Positions 27,377 to 33,658 of a stretch of 53,794 nt of DNA are shown piece by piece. A program made the translations under genes and the position numbers. The stretch covers positions 1 through 53,794 of the forward strand of contig JAKIUB010000018.1 of the NCBI GenBank assembly GCA_021647745.1. The letters are read 5' to 3'. The DNA is from Paracoccaceae bacterium. GTDB lineage: Bacteria; Pseudomonadota; Alphaproteobacteria; Rhodobacterales; Rhodobacteraceae. Position 1 is the stretch's first letter. Each line of letters starts with the position of its first letter. The notes beneath the pieces were generated by a model, which did no database searches, had not been told where the DNA came from, and was given only the letters and a program-made list of their open reading frames with translations.

Positions 27377-27541
27377 GGCTTCGCTTTCATCCTCTAGCTC
27401 ATAGGTGATTATCTCGTGCAGGCGGAGAAAATAAAAGCCTACTTCCCACGCTCACACGGTGTGCCGCGGGTTGATATTTGTGTCAGCCCCACGGAAAGTA
27501 TGAGCAGTCGAGCAGCATCTGACCGACTGCTCGCTGAAGTT
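27377..27541. other. Rest of the flgI-fliP intergenic stretch
   Basis: No start codon-led gene visible. It holds the unstarted upstream part of the remnant described at 27176-27376 and a hairpin at 27502-27532 near the fliP stop. Confidence 0.5.
27502..27532 (-). terminator. Terminator-like hairpin downstream of fliP
   Basis: GAGCAGTCG (27502-27510) pairs with CGACTGCTC (27524-27532), nine bp, loop of 13. It lies 10 bp past the fliP stop. The tail ATACTTTCC is only weakly U-rich, so it is a candidate only. Confidence 0.4.
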
Positions 27542-28267
27542 TTACTGATAGCTTTGCACCAATGCGCCGGCAATCAAGGCCCAGCCATCGGCTAACACAA
27601 AAAAGGCGAGTTTGAAGGGTAGTGCGATAACCGCCGGCGGCACCATCATCATCCCCATAGACATCAGTACAGCGGCGATCACGAGATCTATGACGAGGAA
27701 TGGCAAAAATATCAGAAAGCCGATCTCGAAGCCCCGCTGGATTTCGCTGAGTAAAAAGCTGGGAACAAGCACGCTCAGAGGGGTTTCCCCCTCGGTGGAG
27801 GCGTAGGGGGCGGAAGAAAGCATCAGGTCCAGTGTTTCCGGCTGCACCCGTCCGAGCATAAAGGTGCGAAACGGGGCAAGCACATTGTCCAGTGCAGCTT
27901 GTGTGCTGATCGTGCCCTCCATTAACGGCACAACACCGGTATCCCATGCCTGATTGAAAACCGGTGCCATTACAAACCATGTCAAAAATATAGCAAGGCT
28001 GACAATCATCATATTAGGCGGGGCCTGCTGCACGCCAATGGCTTGGCGCAAGATCGACAAAACCGTGACCATAAAGGGAAAACAGGTCACCATCATCGCA
28101 ATGCCGGGCGCCAGACTAAGCAGGGTGAGCAGCACAAAAAGCTGTACCGATTGTAACGATAGTGAGCCGTTTCCCATATCAAACTGCACGGATTGTGCCA
28201 GCGCCGGGCTGGCTGCCAGCAGGCCAAGCAGGGCCAATAGCGCGGCAGGGGTGAGCCTAGAAACCAT
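27542..28267 (-). CDS. fliP: Flagellar type III export gate protein FliP
   Basis: Core export-gate membrane protein, 241 aa, with a cleavable-type N-terminal hydrophobic segment (LLALLGLLAASPALAQ). Family motifs include LSLAPGIAMMVTCFPFMVTVLSILRQ (seen as LAPGIAMMVTCFPFMV and LSILRQAIG), PPNMMIVSLAIFLTWFVM, and FEIGFLIFLPFLVIDLVIA with the ending MGMMMVPPAVIALPFKLAFF. The start MVSRLTPAALL at 28265-28267 overlaps the fliN end by 11 bp. It is the last gene of fliF-fliH-fliN-fliP. The partners FliQ (39561) is present; FliR is not in this window. Confidence 0.94.
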   Translation of the reverse strand: MVSRLTPAALLALLGLLAASPALAQSVQFDMGNGSLSLQSVQLFVLLTLLSLAPGIAMMVTCFPFMVTVLSILRQAIGVQQAPPNMMIVSLAIFLTWFVMAPVFNQAWDTGVVPLMEGTISTQAALDNVLAPFRTFMLGRVQPETLDLMLSSAPYASTEGETPLSVLVPSFLLSEIQRGFEIGFLIFLPFLVIDLVIAAVLMSMGMMMVPPAVIALPFKLAFFVLADGWALIAGALVQSYQ

Positions 28268-28529
28268 TTTGCAGATCAACCACTTCAGTCAGGCGCACAC
28301 CGAGCTTTCCGGCCTCGCCCTCGATTTCCTGCAACTCGCCCCGCGCGATCAGCTTTTCACCAATGTAGATTTCAACCGGATCGTCAATGCGGCTATCCAG
28401 CGGGATAATAGCGCCTTGGGAGAGCGAGAGAAGCTCGGAGATCAGTGGTCTGGCTTTGCCGACCGAGATCGTCATTTCGACCGGCACGCCTAGGAAAGCA
28501 TTTTCGGGGGGGGCTTTGGTATCAGGCAT
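28257..28529 (-). CDS. fliN: Flagellar motor switch protein FliN
   Basis: C-ring subunit, 90 aa, a short FliN comprising just the SpoA domain. Visible signature: FLGVPVEMTISVGKARPLIS, then LSLSQGAIIPLDSRIDDPVE and IYIGEKLIARGELQEI. It overlaps the FliH-like gene by 8 bp upstream and fliP by 11 bp downstream, so all are translated from one message. The other switch proteins FliM and FliG are not in this window. Confidence 0.93.
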   Translation of the reverse strand: MPDTKAPPENAFLGVPVEMTISVGKARPLISELLSLSQGAIIPLDSRIDDPVEIYIGEKLIARGELQEIEGEAGKLGVRLTEVVDLQNGF

Positions 28530-29112
28530 TTTGGTTTCCTGTTTTTAGCGAGGTGGAAAAGAAATCATCTATAGCGCGGTGTAGCTCGGCCATTACGGAG
28601 GCAAGGTTGATATCATCAAAGCCTCCTTGCCATGTTACTTTTGCGTGCAGGGGATCGAGGGTCGGGCCTGGCACTACGATAAAATCGGCTTTGGTCGAGG
28701 CGAGTTGTTCCTGAATAGCGCTGACAGCATCGGACGCGACCTGAATGACGATCCGGCTTTTGGGGGCTTTTTCGCAGGCAAGGTAAACCACAGCCGAAAT
28801 TTCTTCGGCCAGCCCTTGGGCCGCGCATTGGGGCAACACAGCTTCAACCATCTGCTTGATAAGCGGCCTGAGCGAGGTGAGTATTGCCTGCCGCGCCTCG
28901 ACCTGAGAAAAGGCCATATCGTTTAGCGCCTCCAGTATGGGAGAAAGCGTGCGGAGTTTTTCGGTTTCAAAGGCCCGGGTTGCGGCCTCGGCGCCGGATT
29001 TCACTCCGTCTTTAAAGGCGTTTTCCCTAAGGGCATCAAAACTTTTGAATTTGGAAATACCCTTGCGGATATCCACATCGTGGGAGAAGGATTCAAGCTT
29101 GATAACGGTCAT
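28522..29112 (-). CDS. FliH-like flagellar assembly protein
   Basis: A 196-aa protein with no signal peptide or membrane segment. Position between fliF and fliN, length, and the Ala/Glu-rich N-terminal helix (residues 30-75) followed by a small alpha/beta C-terminal domain (SRIVIQVASDAVSAIQEQL, DFIVVPGPTLDP) fit FliH, the negative regulator and docking factor of the export ATPase FliI. Similarity to FliH is weak by eye, so the name rests partly on context. Its ATG shares a base with the fliF stop (TAATG). Confidence 0.7.
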   Translation of the reverse strand: MTVIKLESFSHDVDIRKGISKFKSFDALRENAFKDGVKSGAEAATRAFETEKLRTLSPILEALNDMAFSQVEARQAILTSLRPLIKQMVEAVLPQCAAQGLAEEISAVVYLACEKAPKSRIVIQVASDAVSAIQEQLASTKADFIVVPGPTLDPLHAKVTWQGGFDDINLASVMAELHRAIDDFFSTSLKTGNQNA

Positions 29113-30683
29113 TATGCGGGGGCCTCCTCTTGCTCGGTCGCGGTGTCAATCCAGTTTTGCAGCAGCCGGTTTGTCTCGGTGGAGCGTTCGGAGATGGCGG
29201 TGCGCAACAGGTCAGCGGCGCTTGGTGAGCTGTGCTCAAGCGCGAGTGGGTGGGTGCCGTTTGGGGGGGGGAGTAAACCTTGCGATAGCTGCCCGGCATC
29301 ACCGGCGAGGGCATCTTTCGGGGCGTTTGGCGGTATTTGCAGCGGTGGTGGTCTGGTGAGCAGGGGTTTGATGACAAACAACCCAAGCGCCAGCACCACT
29401 ACGCTGAGCACACCGAGCTGAACCAGTGTCATCAGGTTGGTATCAACAAAGCCGGGGGTGGTGTCGATAAAAGTGCCCAGCTCCGGGGATGTGGCCATCT
29501 GCATACTTTCAATAGTTACGACATCGCCACGGGTTTCGTCATAGCCGATGGCGGATTTTACGAGCAGGGAGAGCGCGGCCAACTCTTCTGGTGGGCGGGG
29601 GGAAAAGGTATCCACCCCGTTTTCACTGGTCAGGACATTATTGAGCAGCACCGCGACTGTAATTTTGCGAATAGTGCCGGGCGCGCTGATGGTTTCGCGC
29701 ACGGTTTCGGAAACATCATAGTTGATCAGCTCGCGACTGCTGGACTGGTTGCGGGATTCTTCATTGGTGCTACCGGCATCCCCATCGGGCAGGTTGCTTG
29801 CGACAGTCACACCCTGCGCTCCTGTGCCTTTGGAATTATCGGTTTCGGATTGGGTTTCCGACGAAATTGCGACTTTTGATTCAGGGTCCAGAATGCGCTC
29901 GGTAATGGTTTGCCTTTTGGTTTCGGCATCTACCATCACCTCGACCACAGCATTGCCTGCCCCGACACGCGCGGCTAGCAGGCGCTCGATATTGGCCCGT
30001 ATGGCGCTGGCGCGGGCATCCAGCCCGTCAGCTCCTGTGATGGCATTGGCGGCAGAGCCGGCGCTGAGGATAGCCCCGGTCTCCGCATCTATTACTGTGA
30101 CATCATCGGGGGAAAGCCCATTTACTGCCGAAGAAATCAAAAACCGTGCCGATTCGGCCAATGCTGAAGGTAGCGCGCCGTTATTCGAGGTTATGGTTGC
30201 CGAGGCTGTCGGGTTTGTATTGCGCTCAAAAGGGCGGTTGGTGCCAGATGCGATATGCACCCGTGCAGCCCGGACCTGTGGGGAAGAAACCAACGTGCGC
30301 GCCAGCTCGCCCTCTTTAGCGCGCCAGTAGGCGGCGTCAAACATTTGGCTGGTGGTGCCAAAGCCGGAGAGATTATCCAGCAGCTCGTAGCCCGCGATCC
30401 CCGAGCCGGGCAGCCCTTCGCCCGCCAACGAGAGCCGTGCCTGATCGCGTGAGCTTGTATCTACATATATGGCATTGCCGCGCACCTCATAGGTGATACC
30501 GCGCTGGTCAAGCGCGGTGATGACATCACCGGCGACGGCGGGGTCAAGTCCGGCATAAAGGAGCGACAGGCCGGGGGTGGTTGCGACCCGCACCAGCCCG
30601 AGCACGGCCACCAGTGCAGCCACCGCTGCCAGCGCAAAGACAATTTTCTTGCGTGTATCTATCGTGCTCCACATAGACGTCAT
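29112..30683 (-). CDS. fliF: Flagellar MS-ring protein FliF
   Basis: Builds the membrane MS ring, 523 aa. The first TM helix is near residues 14-35 (IVFALAAVAALVAVLGLV). Ring-building motifs follow: LYAGLDPAVAGDVITALDQ, the GSGIAGYELLDN region and SPQVRAARVHIA. The second TM is near VQLGVLSVVVLALGLFVI. The cytoplasmic tail that binds FliG ends in RLLQNWIDTATEQEEAPA. A run of nine G (29263-29271, PPP in protein) lies just before that tail. Two close ATGs exist; 30683 was chosen over 30674, without a strong ribosome site for either. Confidence 0.93.
   Translation of the reverse strand: MTSMWSTIDTRKKIVFALAAVAALVAVLGLVRVATTPGLSLLYAGLDPAVAGDVITALDQRGITYEVRGNAIYVDTSSRDQARLSLAGEGLPGSGIAGYELLDNLSGFGTTSQMFDAAYWRAKEGELARTLVSSPQVRAARVHIASGTNRPFERNTNPTASATITSNNGALPSALAESARFLISSAVNGLSPDDVTVIDAETGAILSAGSAANAITGADGLDARASAIRANIERLLAARVGAGNAVVEVMVDAETKRQTITERILDPESKVAISSETQSETDNSKGTGAQGVTVASNLPDGDAGSTNEESRNQSSSRELINYDVSETVRETISAPGTIRKITVAVLLNNVLTSENGVDTFSPRPPEELAALSLLVKSAIGYDETRGDVVTIESMQMATSPELGTFIDTTPGFVDTNLMTLVQLGVLSVVVLALGLFVIKPLLTRPPPLQIPPNAPKDALAGDAGQLSQGLLPPPNGTHPLALEHSSPSAADLLRTAISERSTETNRLLQNWIDTATEQEEAPA
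29263..29271. repeat. G9 tract inside fliF
   Basis: Nine consecutive G on the plus strand, encoding Pro-Pro-Pro on the minus strand about 50 codons before the fliF end. Slippage would alter or remove the FliG-binding tail. Confidence 0.85.
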
Positions 30684-30764
30684 TCCAATCACATTCTGTT
30701 TCGGTATAGGCGGCAGCCATTCGGGCCAACGCGACGTATTTTTATGCAATTTGCGGCAACAGAT

Positions 30765-30780
30765 TTAACAATTGGTTAGC
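30765..30780 (+). promoter_or_regulatory. CtrA-like motif between fliF and fliL
   Basis: TTAA-N7-TTAGC, one mismatch from the consensus, in the 147-bp divergent spacer, 51 bp upstream of the fliL ATG and 82 bp upstream of the fliF start. It could serve either direction. Confidence 0.5.
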
Positions 30781-30830
30781 TACCCGCGGTTTATGAAAAG
30801 AAAAGTTCAAGAACACGCGGGAAAAAGAAA

Positions 30831-31322
30831 ATGGCAGATGAAACCGGGCCTGAACCGACCCAAGAAAAGAAAAAGGGCGGTAAAAAAGGCTTAATTATTG
30901 GTATTATGGGGGCATTGCTGGCTGGTGGTGGCGGGTTTTACGCTTCTTATGAGGGGCTGATTCTCGGGCCGGATGCTGCTGCGAGTGAGCATGGTGCCGA
31001 ATCAGATTTTCCACCCCTGCCCGAGATTGCGTTTGTCGCGCTTGAGCCAATGGTGGTTTCGCTTGGCGGTTCCGCCAATGCCAGGTTTTTGCGGTTTTCG
31101 GCGCAGTTGGATGTCACCCCCGAGAGCAAAGAGGCGGTGGTGATGGTGTTGCCCAGAATTGTCGATGTGCTGAATACGTATTTGCGCGCGGTCTCCGAAG
31201 ACGAGCTGGGAAAACCTGCCGGGCTAGAGAGGCTACGGGCGCAGATGTTGCGTCGTATTCAGGTGGTTACAGAAAAAGGGCAGGTTAGAGACTTGCTGAT
31301 AACGGAGTTTGTGCTCGGATAA
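30831..31322 (+). CDS. fliL: Flagellar basal-body protein FliL
   Basis: Stator-associated inner-membrane protein, 163 aa. A basic cytoplasmic N-terminus (KKKGGKKG) precedes a TM helix near residues 22-40 (LIIGIMGALLAGGGGFYAS). The periplasmic domain contains EPMVVSLGGSANARFLRFSAQLDV and the typical C-terminal pattern RIQVVTEKGQVRDLLITEFVLG. A second, shorter FliL-family gene is at 42521. AAAAAG precedes the ATG. It starts a three-gene unit with the small membrane protein and motE. Confidence 0.92.
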   Translation: MADETGPEPTQEKKKGGKKGLIIGIMGALLAGGGGFYASYEGLILGPDAAASEHGAESDFPPLPEIAFVALEPMVVSLGGSANARFLRFSAQLDVTPESKEAVVMVLPRIVDVLNTYLRAVSEDELGKPAGLERLRAQMLRRIQVVTEKGQVRDLLITEFVLG

Positions 31323-31335
31323 AGGAGGGACCAGA

Positions 31336-31779
31336 ATGGGCCTGATTGCAGATGTATTACTAATCGCCGGCGCTTTGGGTGCGGCATTATATTGTATGAT
31401 TTTGGCGCGCCGAATCAAATCGCTCTCAAAGCTTGATAGCGGCTTGGGAGGGGCGATCTCGGCGCTATCAAAGCAGGTGGATGAAATGCGTGCTTCTGTC
31501 AAAACCGCCACACAGATCTCGGGGAGCAGTATGAAAGACTTGATGGAAGTGACCGGAAGAGCCGAGATCGCGGCAGGGCGGTTGGAACTGCTTCTCTCCA
31601 CCGTGCATGAGCGCGGGAAGCCGCCAAAACCGGTCAATCTGGACCGAAGCAAAGAGCCGGAGTCGCTACCGGATATGGAAGATCCGCTATTGAACGCGAT
31701 TGAGGAAGAAACTGATTCGAGTGCGCGGGCCGAGCTTTTGAATGCGCTCCAGCATGTGATGACGGCGGTGAAAAAATGA
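31336..31779 (+). CDS. Small membrane protein in the fliL-motE unit (DUF6468-like)
   Basis: A 147-aa protein with one N-terminal TM helix (LIADVLLIAGALGAALYCMI), a basic stop-transfer ARRIKSL, then a cytoplasmic or periplasmic helical region rich in Lys/Glu/Leu (coiled-coil-like, residues 30-90) and an acidic tail. AGGAGG lies directly upstream of the ATG at 31336, which fixes the start. Context and shape match a small alphaproteobacterial flagellar family I know as DUF6468, but that assignment is from memory. Its stop overlaps motE (ATGA). Confidence 0.75.
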   Translation: MGLIADVLLIAGALGAALYCMILARRIKSLSKLDSGLGGAISALSKQVDEMRASVKTATQISGSSMKDLMEVTGRAEIAAGRLELLLSTVHERGKPPKPVNLDRSKEPESLPDMEDPLLNAIEEETDSSARAELLNALQHVMTAVKK

Positions 31780-32360
31780 ATCGTCAAGCATCTTCCGGCA
31801 AAAAAAAGGCCGGCACGATTTCTGTTATCGTTGGTCTGTTTTTAGCCTCCGGGATGATACGGTTGGCTGAAATAGCGCCGGCCATTGCCCAGGAATTGGG
31901 CGAGGGCAGCGTGCAGGAGGTTCTTGCTGTGCCGGAAACGATATCGTCCGAGGCACAGGTTGGCCCGCTACTGGCGGCGATACAGGTGCGCGAGACCCAA
32001 CTGACTGAGCGTGAAGCCTATATCGACCGGCGCAGCCAGACCCTTGCAGTAGCCGAACAGCGAATCAGGGAGCAAATGGCGGCCCTGACCGAGGCGGAAG
32101 ACAAACTCGCCGCTACCCTTTCGCTTGCCGATAACGCAACCGAGCGGGATGTCGCGCGCCTGACCGAGGTTTACCAGAGGATGAAACCGGCGGAAGCCGC
32201 CGGTATTTTTGAAACCATGGATATCCAGTTTGCTGCCGGATTTTTCAGCCGTATGCGCCCGGAGGCCGCAGCCGCAATCATGGCGAATTTACCTGCCGAG
32301 CTGGCCTATTCCGTTTCGGTTGTCATGGCGGGGAGAAATGCACGAGCGCCGCGAGAGTAA
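31776..32360 (+). CDS. motE: MotE family protein (MgtE-N domain)
   Basis: A 194-aa exported protein. A hydrophobic segment near residues 12-30 (TISVIVGLFLASGMIRLAE) is followed by a coiled coil (about residues 70-120) and a C-terminal MgtE-N/MotE domain with RLTEVYQRMKPAEAAGIFE, FAAGFFSRMRPEAAAAIMA and LPAELAYSVSVVMAGR. In rhizobia MotE is a periplasmic chaperone needed for motility; here the partner MotC has no obvious homolog. Start overlaps the previous stop by 4 bp. Confidence 0.85.
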   Translation: MNRQASSGKKKAGTISVIVGLFLASGMIRLAEIAPAIAQELGEGSVQEVLAVPETISSEAQVGPLLAAIQVRETQLTEREAYIDRRSQTLAVAEQRIREQMAALTEAEDKLAATLSLADNATERDVARLTEVYQRMKPAEAAGIFETMDIQFAAGFFSRMRPEAAAAIMANLPAELAYSVSVVMAGRNARAPRE

Positions 32361-32552
32361 TCGCTTTTTGGTTATCTGGAGCGCGCCAAATAAAATAGTT
32401 GGCGCCTTCATACTGGGCACCCCCAATTTAGCTGGTTTCTGCATCGAGACCAGAAGGCAAGGCAACTTTGGGCAGTTAGGCTTTGACATATATGCAGTGG
32501 GAGAAAATAGACCAGCTTTCCCTAAAAAGTTTTCAAGTTCTGGCTGTCTACC

Positions 32553-32603
32553 CCTCCAGAGAGGAGGCAGGCAATGAAGATAATTGTTGGCACATTGAAG
32601 TGA
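32553..32603 (+). other. Short leader-like ORF with occluded ribosome site
   Basis: GAGGAGG (32561-32567) precedes ATG at 32574, which opens a 9-codon ORF (MKIIVGTLK) ending in TGA at 32601-32603. CCTCC at 32553-32557 pairs with GGAGG at 32563-32567 across a five-base loop and would mask the site. It may be chance. Confidence 0.3.
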
Positions 32604-32723
32604 AGCCAAGCAGTTGCGGTGTGCTTCTAAGGCTCGCGATGGCTTGGGTTAACCTATTATTTTTATTGGCAATAGAAGGTTAACTTTATGATTGCTGCAA
32701 AGCTTGAAACTGTCCGCTTTCAT

Positions 32724-32739
32724 GTAATGGAATTTTAAC
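32724..32739 (+). promoter_or_regulatory. CtrA-like motif upstream of motA
   Basis: GTAA-N7-TTAAC, one mismatch from TTAA-N7-TTAAC, ending 52 bp before the motA ATG. Confidence 0.45.
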
Positions 32740-32791
32740 CCCTTTCCCGCCATATTGAGCGCCACAAACAACCAGTGGAGAGGGCCGTGTA

Positions 32792-33658
32792 ATGGGTGGC
32801 ATCATAGGTATTATTATGATTTTTACGATGGTCTTTGGCGGCTATCTTTTGGCTGGCGGTAAAATGGCCATTATTCTTTACGCCCTGCCTTTCGAAATGA
32901 TGATTATTCTGGGCGCGGCGGTTGGTGCCTTTCTTATTGCCAATGATTTTTCGGCAGTAAAACATACAATAAAAGATATGGGAAAGGTTTTTAAGGGCGC
33001 CAAATGGAAGCAACAGGATTATCAGGATCTTTTGTGCCTGCTATTCACCCTGATCCGTATCAGCCGCGATAGCCCTGTAGAGCTGGAAACCCATATTGAA
33101 GACCCCGAGAGCAGTTCGGTTTTTGCAAAATACCCAAAAATTCAGGCGGATCAGGTTGCGGTTGCGCTTATCTGCGATACGCTCCGCTCCGCCTCGATGA
33201 ACTATGACGACCCCCACCAGGTGGAAGATGTGCTCGAAAAACGCATGGAAGAGCATTTCGCCCATGCCAAGCATTCCAGCCACGCCTTGCAGGTCATGGC
33301 TGATGGTCTGCCAGCGCTCGGGATTGTGGCAGCTGTGCTGGGAATTATCAAAACTATGGCTTCGATCGATAAGCCGCCTGCTGTGTTGGGCGCCATGATT
33401 GGCGGTGCGCTGGTGGGTACCTTTCTAGGTGTGTTTTTGGCTTATGGGCTGGTTGGGCCATTTTCGACCAAGGTTGAAGCGGTGGTCGCCGAGGATAACC
33501 ACTTTTATAATCTGATTCGCGAGGTGCTGGTGGCAAATCTCTATAAACATGCCCCCAATATTTGTGTGGAAGTCGGGCGGCAAAATACGCCCGGCTCAAA
33601 AAGGCCGAGCTTTAACGAACTTGAAGCGGCTCTCAAGGAGGCCAAAGCGGCGGCATGA
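32792..33658 (+). CDS. motA: Flagellar motor stator protein MotA
   Basis: Proton-channel stator subunit, 288 aa, with four TM helices: GGIIGIIMIFTMVFGGYLLAG (written here as IIGIIMIFTMVFGGYLLA), the FEMMIILGAAVGAFLIAND helix, then MADGLPALGIVAAVLGIIK and GGALVGTFLGVFLAYGLV. The cytoplasmic loop (about residues 70-195) bears the charged torque helix ALQVM/VEDVLEKRMEEHF. Two conserved Pro in the channel helices are in place. GGAGAGG precedes the ATG. Its stop overlaps the next gene by 4 bp. Confidence 0.95.
   Translation: MGGIIGIIMIFTMVFGGYLLAGGKMAIILYALPFEMMIILGAAVGAFLIANDFSAVKHTIKDMGKVFKGAKWKQQDYQDLLCLLFTLIRISRDSPVELETHIEDPESSSVFAKYPKIQADQVAVALICDTLRSASMNYDDPHQVEDVLEKRMEEHFAHAKHSSHALQVMADGLPALGIVAAVLGIIKTMASIDKPPAVLGAMIGGALVGTFLGVFLAYGLVGPFSTKVEAVVAEDNHFYNLIREVLVANLYKHAPNICVEVGRQNTPGSKRPSFNELEAALKEAKAAA

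Larger units (their letters stand above)
32361..32791. other. 430-bp intergenic stretch between motE and motA
   Basis: No gene of normal size is supported. It is more AT-rich than its surroundings. It holds a 9-codon ORF with strong Shine-Dalgarno (32561-32603), two GGTTAAC sites 31 bp apart (32647-32654 and 32678-32684), and a CtrA-like motif at 32724. The motA promoter is expected in the last 100 bp. Confidence 0.6.

Noticed and set aside
32647..32684. GGTTAAC sites as CtrA half-sites
   Set aside because: The first box is not at the required N7 distance with at most one mismatch; reported only as a paired GGTTAAC element.
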